DNA of 64,000 bases from DASQUK01 sp046726215 (GTDB lineage Bacteria > Actinomycetota > Acidimicrobiia > Acidimicrobiales > VFJN01), in assembly GCA_046726215.1 (NCBI GenBank), contig JBKPAA010000059.1, positions 13,940 through 77,939 of the forward strand, read 5' to 3'. The translations under genes were made by a program, and so were the position numbers. This document shows positions 8,328 through 16,791 of the stretch, one piece after another. Numbering within the stretch: position 1 is the stretch's first letter; the number at the start of each line of letters is the position of its first letter. The notes under the pieces are model-generated. The model was not told the origin of the DNA, searched no databases, and saw nothing but the letters and a program-made list of their open reading frames with translations.

Positions 8328-9191
8328 GTGGGGCGGGCAATCAGCGGGTCGACCAGGTTGGCGGCGCTCATCGGCGCGCCGGTGCGCCACTCGTTGTCAC
8401 CGACCATCCTCAACGCCGCCTTCGCCGCGGTGGGCGCCGACTGGGTCTTCCTGGTGTTCGACGTGCCCGAGGGACACGGGGCCGGGGCCATCGCGGCCGT
8501 GCGCGAGCTCGGGATCGGCGGTTTGTCGGTCACGATGCCCCACAAGGCAGCCGCCCATGACGCCGTCGACGAGCTCACCCCGGTGGCGGCGGCGCTCGGT
8601 GCCGTCAACTGCGTCGGCTGGCGGGGCGACCGGCTGGTGGGGGACAACACCGACGGCGCCGGCTTCGTCGACGCCCTCCGCCTCGACGAGGGCGTCGACC
8701 CGGCCGGGCTGCGTTGCGTGGTGATGGGTGCCGGGGGTGCCGGCCGGGCGGTGGCACGGGCCCTCGGCGAAGCGGGGGCGGCGGACGTCGCCATCGTGAA
8801 CCGGACCCCGGAGCGCGCGGCCCGGGCTGCCATCCTGGCCGGGGAGCGGGGCCGGGTCGGAACTCCCGCCGATGTCGTCGGTGCCGACCTGGTGGTCAAC
8901 GCCACACCGCTCGGCATGGGCGTCGTGACCGCTGCGGACGGCACGCCCGAGCCGCTACCCCTCGACCCCGCCCTGCTGCATCGCGGCCAGGTGGTGGTCG
9001 ACCTGATCTACCATCCGGCGACGACCCCGCTGCTGGCCGCCGCCCGCGACCGGGGTGCGGTGGCGGTCAACGGGCTGGGCATGCTCATCCACCAGGCCGC
9101 CCACGGCTTTCGCCGCTGGACGGGGGAGGACCCACCGCTGGAGGCGATGTCTGCCGCCGCCGTCGTGGAGCTGACACGGCTCATGGGCTGA
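8328..9191 (+). CDS. aroE: Shikimate dehydrogenase
   Basis: NADP-dependent reduction of 3-dehydroshikimate to shikimate, the fourth step of chorismate synthesis. The substrate-binding N-terminus has GAPVRHSLSPTILNAAF; the catalytic Lys is in SVTMPHKAAAHDAVDE and its Asp partner in GDNTDGAGFVDAL. The Rossmann loop is GAGGAGRAVARAL, followed by the NADP-type NRTPERA. The C-terminal GMLIHQAAHGFRRWTG is typical. About 287 residues, normal length. The start is uncertain between GTG at 8322 and GTG at 8328; a TAGGGT box overlaps the first, so I prefer the second. Confidence 0.94.
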   Translation: MGRAISGSTRLAALIGAPVRHSLSPTILNAAFAAVGADWVFLVFDVPEGHGAGAIAAVRELGIGGLSVTMPHKAAAHDAVDELTPVAAALGAVNCVGWRGDRLVGDNTDGAGFVDALRLDEGVDPAGLRCVVMGAGGAGRAVARALGEAGAADVAIVNRTPERAARAAILAGERGRVGTPADVVGADLVVNATPLGMGVVTAADGTPEPLPLDPALLHRGQVVVDLIYHPATTPLLAAARDRGAVAVNGLGMLIHQAAHGFRRWTGEDPPLEAMSAAAVVELTRLMG

Positions 9192-9252
9192 CGCCACCCG
9201 CAGTGGGCGGCGGTGGCGAAAACGCAGCTGGGCGCGCGGTGGACGCGCGGTT

Positions 9253-9282
9253 TAGGGTGGAGCCAACGCTGGGGATGTTGGC
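9253..9282 (+). promoter_or_regulatory. Putative promoter and leader hairpin of DUF4388 gene
   Basis: TAGGGT (9253-9258) resembles the -10 boxes seen elsewhere in the window. Directly downstream, GCCAAC (9262-9267) and GTTGGC (9277-9282) can form a 6-bp hairpin in the leader. A GGAGGTG ribosome binding site follows at about 9299-9305, so this transcript would have a leader of about 45 bases. Confidence 0.4.
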
Positions 9283-9311
9283 TGGGAACCAAGCACAACG
9301 GAGGTGCAGCG

Positions 9312-10832
9312 TTGGCGCTCCAAGGGACTCTCGACACGTTTTCTCTCCACGACGTGCTGAAGTTGCTGGCCACCACCAGCAAGACCGGACGTCTCCGGAT
9401 AGACGGGGATCGCGGCCAGGGCAGCGTCTGGCTGCGCGACGGTCGGGTGGTCGACGCCGACGCCGAACGTGCCGTCGACGGCGCCCCGACCGAGGAGGTC
9501 GTCTTCGAGCTGCTTCGCTTCGGCACCGGCTCGTTCGCCTTCGATGCCGACAACCACACGCCCAACGCCGAGCGTCCCGACGATGTCGACGACCTGCTGC
9601 GGCGCGCCGGTGCGCTGCTCAGCGAGTGGACCGAGCTGGAGGCCGTGGTCCCCTCGCTACAGCATCGCGTGCGCCTCACCGCCGAGCTGTCCAGCGACGA
9701 GGTCACGATCGACGCCGACCGTTGGCGCTCACTGGTGGCGGTGGCCGGAGGTCGCTCCGTGGGCGAGGTCGCGAGCTCCCTGGGTCTGAGTGAGCTGAAC
9801 GTGTCCCGCGCCGTGCGCGACCTGGTCGAGCTGGGGGTGGCGGACGTCGACAGCCCCGACCCGATCCCGGAACCGAGCCGACTGAGCGAGCTGGCCGACC
9901 TGCCCATGGACCGTCCGCGTCGGAGCTCGGGCTCACGGTCCCGGCCCACGCCCCCTCGGGGCATACCGGGACTCCCGCTGCCCGGCCCGGGCGGCGAGCG
10001 TGTGCCGGGCGGCCGTGGGAGCGGGGAGCATGTTCACGAACCGGCGCTCGCCGGCGATCCGCCACGCGCCGGGTGGCGGCAGTCCGACCGCACCGGCGGG
10101 TCCCCCCCGACCGTCGGGCCCGACAGCCTGCCGCCGTCCGCCCGGGCGACCAATGGCCAGGGGCGCTCGGCCGGTCAGGGCCGGACGTCGGGCCCGGGTT
10201 CGCGGTCCCGTCGCGCCGATGCCGACGGCGCGGCACCGCCGTCGGCCGCTCCCGGCCCCTCGGACTCACGCCCGTCGGGTTCGTCCAATGGTGGCCGGCC
10301 GGCCGGCCGCCAGGGTCGCGGTCGTTCGGCGGGCGCACCGCGTCCCCGGGAGGCGACGTCCACCGACGCGGGCCTCAGCTCCCGCTTCCCGGTCGACCTA
10401 CCGGCGGTGCCGGCCCCCCCGCCTGCACTTCCGGGGCTGCCCGACACCAGCTCACTCGGCGATGATCAGTCGGCGTTCACCGGTGGGGGGCTGCTCCCGC
10501 CCGTCGACTCCATCCCCACGGGCCAGATCCGGGCGGTGTCGTCGTCGGCATTGCCCCCCGAGATGCACTGGGCCGCCGACGACGAGGCGCCGGGCCGCAC
10601 CACCGGCCCCATCACCTCGCCGTTTGCCGGGCTGAGCTCGTTCGGTCCACGGCGCTCGGTTCCCGACGGCGAGCTGGCACCCCACCTCGCCGCCATGAGC
10701 CCCGAGGCACGTGCGGCGGTGCAGGCCGCCGTCGGCTCCACCGGGGGATCGGCCGGGGTTCGTGGGCCCAGCACCGGTGACGACGTGGCCCAGCGGGGCA
10801 GGCTGATCAACTTCCTCTCGTCCGTCCGCTGA
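9312..10832 (+). CDS. DUF4388 (PATAN) regulator with long disordered tail
   Basis: A 506-residue protein. Residues 1-100 are a DUF4388/PATAN domain (LQGTLDTFSLHDVLKLLATTSKTGRLRI, QGSVWLRDGRVVDADAE), a module common in response-regulator and surface-motility systems. Residues about 135-190 look like a winged helix (VGEVASSLGLSELNVSRAVRDLVELGV). The remaining 300 residues are Gly/Pro/Arg/Ser-rich and probably disordered. The TTG at 9312 was chosen because the domain begins at the next residue and GGAGGTG lies about 7 bases before it; the open frame upstream lacks family similarity. It directly precedes a prepilin peptidase gene, which may link it to pilus control. Target unknown. Confidence 0.8.
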   Translation: MALQGTLDTFSLHDVLKLLATTSKTGRLRIDGDRGQGSVWLRDGRVVDADAERAVDGAPTEEVVFELLRFGTGSFAFDADNHTPNAERPDDVDDLLRRAGALLSEWTELEAVVPSLQHRVRLTAELSSDEVTIDADRWRSLVAVAGGRSVGEVASSLGLSELNVSRAVRDLVELGVADVDSPDPIPEPSRLSELADLPMDRPRRSSGSRSRPTPPRGIPGLPLPGPGGERVPGGRGSGEHVHEPALAGDPPRAGWRQSDRTGGSPPTVGPDSLPPSARATNGQGRSAGQGRTSGPGSRSRRADADGAAPPSAAPGPSDSRPSGSSNGGRPAGRQGRGRSAGAPRPREATSTDAGLSSRFPVDLPAVPAPPPALPGLPDTSSLGDDQSAFTGGGLLPPVDSIPTGQIRAVSSSALPPEMHWAADDEAPGRTTGPITSPFAGLSSFGPRRSVPDGELAPHLAAMSPEARAAVQAAVGSTGGSAGVRGPSTGDDVAQRGRLINFLSSVR

Positions 10833-10867
10833 GCGATCTGTCGCAGGCAGCCCTCGTCGCCGGCACC

Positions 10868-11662
10868 GTGGTGGTCGGCGTCGGGATCGTCGGGCCTGCG
10901 CTCAACCACGCCATCCTCCGCTGGGTCGGGTGGCGGGTGGTCATGCCGCAGCTGCTCCGCCGCGTCCCGGCGGAGGGGGAGCTGGGGCGGTCCGTGGCGC
11001 GCTGCGGCTCCTGCGGCCACTCCCTCGCCCCCCAGCTGGTGCCGGCGGCCCTGCCCTGGGCCCTGGCCGCCGGGCGCTGCTCGGTCTGTGGGGCGGCCCG
11101 GCCGTGGTGGTGCGCCGCGGTGGAGGCGGCCACGGGGCTCGCGTTCGGCTTGGCGGCCGTCCGGGCCGGCTGGTCCGCGACGCTGCCGCCCGTTCTCAGC
11201 CTGTTCGCGGGGCTGGTGGCCATGTCGGCGGTCGACATCTGGGCCATGCGGATCCCCACCCGGTTCGCGCACGTCACCGCGCTCGCGGTCGGGCTGACGA
11301 TGCTGGCGGCGACCGCAATCGACGGCGGCATCCGCACCGACACGCTGCGCGGGGCGCTGGTGGGGGCCGCGGTGCTCGGCGGTGGCCTCCTCGTGCTGCA
11401 CCTCATCTCGCCCCGCATGCTGGGCTTCGGCGACGTGCGGCTGGCGACGATTGCGGGCCTGGTCGTCGGCTGGCTGGCGTGGACCCCGGAGCACCCGCTG
11501 CTGAGCCCGGTCGAGGACGCCCTCGACGCCGCGCTGCTCGGCGGCTTCGTCGGGGCCCTGGTGGGCATCGCCTTGCTGCTCATGCGCCGGCGCAACGACC
11601 CGTTTCCCTTCGGCCCCTCGCTGGCACTGGGGGCGGCGGTGGTGATTCTGGCTTCCTTGTAG
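10868..11662 (+). CDS. Prepilin peptidase (A24 family)
   Basis: Inner-membrane aspartyl protease that cleaves the leader of type IV prepilin-like proteins and, in PilD-type members, methylates them. A cytoplasmic loop has two CxxC pairs (CGSCGHS about residue 45, CSVCGAARPWW about residue 71), as in bifunctional PilD. The catalytic aspartates are in VDIWAMRIPTR (about 121) and the GxGD motif GFGDVRL (about 187). Six or more hydrophobic segments follow the usual pattern. GTG at 10868 is the first standard start, but the frame is open and hydrophobic from about 10838 (a CTG), so the true start may be upstream. No pilin genes lie nearby. Confidence 0.9.
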   Translation: MVVGVGIVGPALNHAILRWVGWRVVMPQLLRRVPAEGELGRSVARCGSCGHSLAPQLVPAALPWALAAGRCSVCGAARPWWCAAVEAATGLAFGLAAVRAGWSATLPPVLSLFAGLVAMSAVDIWAMRIPTRFAHVTALAVGLTMLAATAIDGGIRTDTLRGALVGAAVLGGGLLVLHLISPRMLGFGDVRLATIAGLVVGWLAWTPEHPLLSPVEDALDAALLGGFVGALVGIALLLMRRRNDPFPFGPSLALGAAVVILASL

Positions 11663-11665
11663 CCC

Positions 11666-11802
11666 GAAGCATGTGTCCCGCTCTTGCCGCCTGCGGCGGC
11701 GGGCCGCTCGGGGCCTCGCCTGCGCTCGGCCAAGCATGTGTCCCGCTCTTGCCGCCTGCGGCGGCGGGCCGCTCGGGCCCCGGCCTCGCCTGCGCTCGGC
11801 CT
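11666..11802 (+). repeat. Family B tandem repeat before aroC
   Basis: Two head-to-tail copies (about 66 bp, 11666-11731; about 71 bp, 11731-11802) of a unit reading AAGCATGTGTCCCGCTCTTG, then hairpin CCGCC-TGC-GGCGG, then GGGCCGCTCGGG and GCCTCGCCTGCGCTCGGCC. The second copy has 5 extra bases (CCCGG). An inverted, diverged copy lies inside argD at about 56365-56438. The array fills nearly the whole gap between the prepilin peptidase gene and aroC. Confidence 0.9.
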
Positions 11803-11823
11803 CAGCGTCGGTATCGTCGTGCC

Positions 11824-12990
11824 GTGCTCCGGTTCCTCACCGCCGGCGAGTCCCATGGCCGTGGCCTGGTGGCCATCGTCGAAGGGCTGCCGGCCGGCCT
11901 GCCGATCACCGTCGACGAGATCAGCCGCGAGCTGGCTCGCCGGCGGCTCGGCTACGGCCGCGGACCCCGCATGCGCTTCGAGCAGGACGAGGTGACCGTC
12001 CTCGGCGGCGTCCGCCACGGTCGCACGCTGGGCTCACCGGTGGCGATCGAGATCGCCAACACCGAGTGGTCGCGGTCGGACAAGTGGCACGAGGAGATGG
12101 CCGTCGAGCCGGGAGAGACGCGGGCACCGCTGACGCAGCCACGTCCCGGCCATGCCGACCTGGCCGGCATGCAGAAGTACGGCTTCAGCGACGCCCGCGA
12201 CGTGCTGGAACGGGCCTCGGCCCGCGAGACGGCAGCGCGGGTGGCGGCCGGGGCCCTGGCCAAGGCCTTGTTGCGCCGGCTGGGCGTCGAGATCCTGTCC
12301 CACGTGGTTCAGCTGGGGTCGGTGCGATCCAAGTCCGATGATCGCCCCACGCCGGCCGACATCGATCGGGTGGATGCCTCCGCACTGCGCTGCTTCGACG
12401 CAGCGGCCGAGGAGGCCATGGTCGAGGAGATCAAGGCGGCCGCCAGGGCGGGCGACAGCCTGGGCGGCGTCGCCGAGGTGCTGGCCTATGGCGTGCCCGT
12501 CGGGCTGGGAAGCCATGTCCACTGGGATCGGCGGCTCGACGGCCTCCTGGCCCAGGCCCTCATGAGCATCCAGGCGGTCAAGGGTGTCGAAATCGGCGAC
12601 GTCGGCGTCGCGGGTCGCCCGGGCAGCCAGGCGCACGACCCCATCGGTTGGGACGCCGACCGCCGGTCCTACCGGCGCGCGACCACCAGGGCCGGCGGCA
12701 TCGAGGGCGGCATGTCCACCGGGGAGCTGATCGCGTGCCGGGTCGCGATGAAGCCGTTGGCGACGCTTAACCGGCCCGTTCTCACCACCGTCGACGTGGT
12801 GACCAAGCAGGAGACGGTGAGCTTCAAGGAACGGACCGACGTGACCGCCGTCCCCGCCATGGGCGTGGTGGCCGAGACGATGATGGCCCTGGTGCTGGCG
12901 GGGGAGGCGCTCCGCAAGTTCGGCGGCGACTCTCTGGCCGAGGTGGTGCGCAACCGCGACGCGTTCGACGCCTCGCTACGCGAGTCCTGA
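11824..12990 (+). CDS. aroC: Chorismate synthase
   Basis: FMN-dependent last step of the shikimate pathway, EPSP to chorismate. The 388-residue product starts MLRFLTAGESHGRGLVAIVEG and has RRLGYGRGPRM, RPGHADLAGMQKYG, ERASARETAARVAAGALAK and the C-terminal RNRDAFDASL, all signature blocks. GTG at 11824 was chosen because the family start MLRFLTAGESHG begins there; the longer open frame runs through the family B repeat and is not coding. It overlaps aroK by one base and heads aroC-aroK-aroB-aroQ. Confidence 0.96.
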   Translation: MLRFLTAGESHGRGLVAIVEGLPAGLPITVDEISRELARRRLGYGRGPRMRFEQDEVTVLGGVRHGRTLGSPVAIEIANTEWSRSDKWHEEMAVEPGETRAPLTQPRPGHADLAGMQKYGFSDARDVLERASARETAARVAAGALAKALLRRLGVEILSHVVQLGSVRSKSDDRPTPADIDRVDASALRCFDAAAEEAMVEEIKAAARAGDSLGGVAEVLAYGVPVGLGSHVHWDRRLDGLLAQALMSIQAVKGVEIGDVGVAGRPGSQAHDPIGWDADRRSYRRATTRAGGIEGGMSTGELIACRVAMKPLATLNRPVLTTVDVVTKQETVSFKERTDVTAVPAMGVVAETMMALVLAGEALRKFGGDSLAEVVRNRDAFDASLRES

Positions 12991-13562
12991 TGGATCCGAT
13001 GGGCGACGGCGGCCGCCGCCTGCACGTCGTGCTGGTGGGCGCGATGGGCGTGGGCAAGACCACGGTGGGGCGACGCCTGGCCAGGGAGCTGCAGCGACCG
13101 TTCGCTGACGCCGACGAGCAACTCGAGCTGCGCGCCGGGCGCACCATCCCCGCGATCTTTCGAGACGACGGCCAGGAGGCGTTCCGGCGCCTCGAGTCCG
13201 AGATCCTTGCGGACCTGCTGGGCTGCACCCATCCGCTGGTGGTGGCGGCGGGCGGCGGGGTGGTGATCCGGGCCGGCAACCGGGCGCTGTTGGGTCGCCG
13301 GGCGTTCGTCGTCTGGCTGCGGGCGTCGGCCGCGTTCCTCGCCGCTCGCGCCGACCCGACCCACCGGCCGCTCCTCACCGCGGACGCCGACCCGGCGGGG
13401 ACCCTCCAACGCCTGGTCGCGGTCCGGGCACCGCTCTACGAGAAGGTCGCCAACGCCGTCGTCGACGTAGAGCCGTTCCATGCCGCCGGCGACAAGCCGA
13501 AGCGAGCGCTCGCCCGCCACATCGTGGAGCTGGTCGGCGTCCACGCGGAGGCGCCGGGGTGA
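12990..13562 (+). CDS. aroK: Shikimate kinase
   Basis: ATP-dependent phosphorylation of shikimate to shikimate-3-phosphate. A P-loop (VGAMGVGKTTVGRRLA, about residues 10-25) is followed by FADADEQLELRAGRTIPAIF with the shikimate-binding Asp, the E-x-F-R-x-L-E block (EAFRRLESEILADLL), and VVAAGGGVVI. The lid DPTHRPLL is present. 190 residues, normal. The ATG overlaps the aroC stop; a second ATG at 12999 is an alternative. It overlaps aroB by 4 bases. Confidence 0.95.
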   Translation: MDPMGDGGRRLHVVLVGAMGVGKTTVGRRLARELQRPFADADEQLELRAGRTIPAIFRDDGQEAFRRLESEILADLLGCTHPLVVAAGGGVVIRAGNRALLGRRAFVVWLRASAAFLAARADPTHRPLLTADADPAGTLQRLVAVRAPLYEKVANAVVDVEPFHAAGDKPKRALARHIVELVGVHAEAPG

Positions 13563-14593
13563 CCGACGAGTTCACCGTCGAGGTCCGGCTGCGTGACCGC
13601 TCCTACCCGGTCCTGGTCGGCACCCGGGTGCGCGGGCGCCTGCAGGAGCTGCTCCACCCTGCAGCCCGCCGGGTCGCAGTCGTCACTCAGGCGGGCATCG
13701 GCTTCGAGGTGGATCCCGGGCGGGAGCACGAGGTGTTCACCATCGGCGACGGCGAGTCCGCCAAGTCGCTGGAAACGGTTGCGGACCTGTGCCGGGTGTG
13801 GTCGCGCTGGGGGCTCACCCGCGCCGACCAGGTGGTGGCCGTGGGCGGCGGCGTGGTCACCGACACCGCCGGGTTCGCTGCCGCCGTGTACCACCGTGGC
13901 GTGGGTGTCATCCACGTGCCCACCACCCTGCTGGGGATGGTCGATGCCGCCATCGGGGGCAAGACGGGGGTCAACCTGCCCGAGGGCAAGAACCTGGTGG
14001 GCGCCTTCTGGCAGCCGGCGGCGGTGCTGTGTGACATCGACGCCCTGGCCACCCTGCCAGAGCGCGAGCGCCGGTCGGGCCTGGGCGAGATGGCCAAATA
14101 CCACTTTCTGACCGGCGAGGACCTGTCGAAACAGCCCCTGGCACAGCGCATCGCCACCTGCGTGCGTATCAAGGCCGAGGTGGTGGCCTCCGACGAGCGC
14201 GAGGACCTGACAGCCAACGCCCCGGGACGGGCCATCCTCAACTACGGGCACACGCTGGCCCATGCCCTCGAGACGGCCGGGCGCTACGACTTGCGCCATG
14301 GCGAGGCGGTGGCCGTCGGGCTGGTCTACGCCGCCGAGCTCGCCGCGGAGCTGGGTCGCATCGACCGCAACCGCGTGGGCGAGCACCGCCGGGTCGTCGG
14401 CGAGTACGGGCTGCCCTCGGCCCTCCCGCCCGGCGTCGATCGCGCCGATCTGGTGACGCTCATGACCCGCGACAAGAAAGCGGTGCACGGCCTCACGTTC
14501 GTGCTCGACGGGCCGGACGGGCTGGAGGTGGTGACGGGTGTGGACCCGGAGACGGTGAGGGTCGTGCTCGACCGGATCGGGGCCGCGGCATGA
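13559..14593 (+). CDS. aroB: 3-dehydroquinate synthase
   Basis: NAD- and metal-dependent cyclisation of DAHP to 3-dehydroquinate, second step of the shikimate pathway. NAD-binding block VVAVGGGVVTDTAGFAAA, substrate loop GGKTGVNLPEGKNLVGAF, metal ligands in GLGEMAKYH, LNYGHTLAHALE and RHGEAVAVG. 344 residues. GTG start overlapping aroK (GTGA). DAHP synthase and EPSP synthase are not in the window. Confidence 0.96.
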   Translation: MTDEFTVEVRLRDRSYPVLVGTRVRGRLQELLHPAARRVAVVTQAGIGFEVDPGREHEVFTIGDGESAKSLETVADLCRVWSRWGLTRADQVVAVGGGVVTDTAGFAAAVYHRGVGVIHVPTTLLGMVDAAIGGKTGVNLPEGKNLVGAFWQPAAVLCDIDALATLPERERRSGLGEMAKYHFLTGEDLSKQPLAQRIATCVRIKAEVVASDEREDLTANAPGRAILNYGHTLAHALETAGRYDLRHGEAVAVGLVYAAELAAELGRIDRNRVGEHRRVVGEYGLPSALPPGVDRADLVTLMTRDKKAVHGLTFVLDGPDGLEVVTGVDPETVRVVLDRIGAAA

Positions 14594-15033
14594 CCGGGCG
14601 GCGGGTCATCCTCGTGCTCAGCGGTCCCAACCTCAACCTGCTGGGCCAGCGCGAGCCGGAGATCTACGGGCGCCAGACCCTCGACGACCACGTCGCGGCC
14701 GCCCGCGAGGCCGGTGACGCCGCCGGATTTGCCGTCGAGCACCTGCAGTCCAACACCGAGGGCGAGCTCATCGACGCCATCCAGGCCGCCCGCGGCCGCT
14801 GTGCGGCCATCGTGATCAACCCCGGGGCGTTCGGACACTACGCCTGGGGGCTCCACGATGCCCTGGCGATGTTCGACGGCCCGGTCGTCGAGGTCCACAT
14901 CTCCAACCCCAACGCCCGGGAGTCGTGGCGCCACACGTCGGTAGTCGCCCCCGTGGCTACGGGGACGATCGCCGGCTTCGGGGGCCACGGCTACGTCCTG
15001 GCGGTCGAGGCGATCCGGCGCCTCCTCGGCTGA
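14590..15033 (+). CDS. aroQ: 3-dehydroquinate dehydratase, type II
   Basis: Type II dehydroquinase, converting 3-dehydroquinate to 3-dehydroshikimate. Motifs: LSGPNLNLLGQREPEIYG with the active-site Tyr, NPGAFGHYAWGLHDAL, and VEVHISNPNARESWRHTS with the catalytic His region. 147 residues, standard. Overlaps aroB by 4 bases (ATGA), so the aroC-K-B-Q block is tightly coupled. Confidence 0.96.
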   Translation: MTGRRVILVLSGPNLNLLGQREPEIYGRQTLDDHVAAAREAGDAAGFAVEHLQSNTEGELIDAIQAARGRCAAIVINPGAFGHYAWGLHDALAMFDGPVVEVHISNPNARESWRHTSVVAPVATGTIAGFGGHGYVLAVEAIRRLLG

Positions 15034-15056
15034 CCGGCGCGGGCGGCGGCGCCACC

Positions 15057-15062
15057 TACCCT
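15057..15062 (+). promoter_or_regulatory. Putative -10 box of the M24 peptidase gene
   Basis: TACCCT with 6 bases between it and the GTG at 15069. This is leaderless spacing and there is no separate ribosome binding site. Confidence 0.5.
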
Positions 15063-15068
15063 TGGGGA

Positions 15069-16193
15069 GTGAGCTTCGACCCTGCCTCGTTGCCCCCGAT
15101 GGACGTCGCCGACCGCGCGGCCCGGCTGCGATCCCGGCTCACCGGGGTTCCTTGCGACGCGCTCCTGGTCACCAACCTGACCAACGTCCGCTATCTCACC
15201 GGCTTCACGGGGTCGGCGGCGCTGCTGCTGCTCCCCGCCGACGATGCGGCCGAGCTCGTGTTCGTGACCGATGGCCGTTACCGCGACCAGGCCACGACCG
15301 AGCTGGCGACGGCCGGTGTCGAGGCCAGGACGGTGGTCGGCCTCGAGGAGGATGCCCGCCGCCGGGCGCTGGCGGACGCCGTCGCCGGCATGGCGCGGCT
15401 CGGCCTGGAGTCGGAGGACGTCACCTGGGCCCAGAAGCGCCGCTTCGACGAGGACTGGTTTGCCGACACGAAGCTGGTGCCGACGGTCGGCCTGGTCGAG
15501 TCGCTGCGGCTGGTCAAGGACGCCGGCGAGGTCGCGCGCATCGAGGCCGCGTGCGCCATGGCCGACGCCGCGCTGGCCTCAGTGCGCCATCGCCTCGGGG
15601 AGGGCGCCACGGAGGCCGAAGTGGCGCTGGAGCTGGAGTGGCAGATGCGGCGGCTCGGTGCCGAGGGGCCCTCGTTCGAGACCATCGTCGCCTCCGGCCC
15701 CAACGCCGCCCTGCCGCACCATCGTGCCGGCGCCCGCCGCATCGTGGAGGGCGACCTGGTCGTCCTCGACTTCGGGGCCCTCGTCGACGGCTACCACTCG
15801 GACATGACCCGCACGGTGATGGTCGGCGAGCCCAGCGGCACGCAGTCCCGCATGATCGAGGTGGTGAGGGAGGCCCAGGCGGCCGGTGTGGCGGCGGTGA
15901 AGGCCGGCGCCGAGGCCAGGGCGGTCGACGACGCCTGCCGCTCGATCATCCGGGACGCCGGTTGGGGCGACGCGTTCCTGCACGCCACCGGCCACGGCGT
16001 CGGGCTCGACATCCACGAGCCGCCTCGGGTGGCGAGGACGGCCGACGATATGCTGGCCGACGGCCATGTCGTCACCGTCGAGCCGGGCGTGTACCTCGCC
16101 GAGCACGGCGGGGTCCGGATCGAGGACACGGTCGTGGTCACCTCCGAGGGCTGCCGCACGTTGACGCGGGCGCCCAAGGAGCCCCATCTGTAG
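15069..16193 (+). CDS. Xaa-Pro aminopeptidase/dipeptidase (M24)
   Basis: Creatinase-fold metallopeptidase that splits X-Pro bonds; usual neighbour of efp. An N-terminal creatinase-like domain (LVTNLTNVRYLTGFTGS) precedes the pita-bread domain with metal ligands in LDFGALVDGYHSDMTRT (two Asp), HATGHGVGLDIHE (His), TVEPGVYLAEHGG (Glu) and VRIEDTVVVT (Glu). 374 residues from GTG 15069, chosen because similarity begins there and a -10 box lies upstream; ATG 15099 is an alternative. The pairing with EF-P, which handles polyproline stalls, is typical. Confidence 0.92.
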   Translation: MSFDPASLPPMDVADRAARLRSRLTGVPCDALLVTNLTNVRYLTGFTGSAALLLLPADDAAELVFVTDGRYRDQATTELATAGVEARTVVGLEEDARRRALADAVAGMARLGLESEDVTWAQKRRFDEDWFADTKLVPTVGLVESLRLVKDAGEVARIEAACAMADAALASVRHRLGEGATEAEVALELEWQMRRLGAEGPSFETIVASGPNAALPHHRAGARRIVEGDLVVLDFGALVDGYHSDMTRTVMVGEPSGTQSRMIEVVREAQAAGVAAVKAGAEARAVDDACRSIIRDAGWGDAFLHATGHGVGLDIHEPPRVARTADDMLADGHVVTVEPGVYLAEHGGVRIEDTVVVTSEGCRTLTRAPKEPHL

Positions 16194-16223
16194 AGATCCC
16201 ACTGCGCGCCAGGAGCCGAGCCG

Positions 16224-16787
16224 ATGGCTGCCACCACCACCAACGACCTCAAGCGGGGCATGACCCTCGACCTGCCCGAAGGCCTGTTCCAGGTGGTCGA
16301 GTTCCAGCACGTCAAGCCCGGCAAGGGACCGGCGTTCGTGCGCACGACGCTGCGCAATGCCCGCACCGGCGGTCAGCTCGAGCGCACCTTCCGGGCCGAC
16401 GAACGGGTCGAGCGGGCGGTCGTCGACAAGAAGGAGATGCAGTTCCTCTACCACGACGGCGACCACTACGTGTTCATGGACAGCAGCACCTATGAGCAGC
16501 TCCACGTGGGGGCGGCGGCCCTGGGAGAAGCCACCAGGTACATCGTCGACGGGTCGACGATGGTGGTGCAGTTCTACAAGGACGAGATCATCGGCATCGA
16601 CCTGCCGGCGGCCGTGGAGCTGGCGGTGTCCGACACCGAGCCCGGCATACAGGGCGATCGGGTGTCGGGTGCCCGCAAGCCCGCCACGCTGGAGACCGGC
16701 CTGGTGGTGCAGGTGCCCCTGTTCGTCAACTCCGGTGATCGGATCAAGGTCGACACGCGCAGCGCCGAGTACCTGACCCGGGCGTAG
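16224..16787 (+). CDS. efp: Elongation factor P
   Basis: Ribosome-binding factor that relieves stalling at consecutive prolines. Three beta-barrel domains in 187 residues: NDLKRGMTLDLPEGLFQVVEFQ, the domain I loop KPGKGPAFVRTTLRN holding the conserved Lys that is modified in many bacteria, and the C-terminal GLVVQVPLFVNSGDRIKVDTR signature. AGGAG at 16211-16215 sits 8 bases before the ATG. nusB follows after 4 bases. Confidence 0.97.
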   Translation: MAATTTNDLKRGMTLDLPEGLFQVVEFQHVKPGKGPAFVRTTLRNARTGGQLERTFRADERVERAVVDKKEMQFLYHDGDHYVFMDSSTYEQLHVGAAALGEATRYIVDGSTMVVQFYKDEIIGIDLPAAVELAVSDTEPGIQGDRVSGARKPATLETGLVVQVPLFVNSGDRIKVDTRSAEYLTRA

Positions 16788-16791
16788 TGAC

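Noticed and set aside
10930..11823. Apparent long N-terminal extension of aroC
   Set aside because: The frame runs antiphase through the prepilin peptidase gene and the family B repeats; chorismate synthase begins at 11824.
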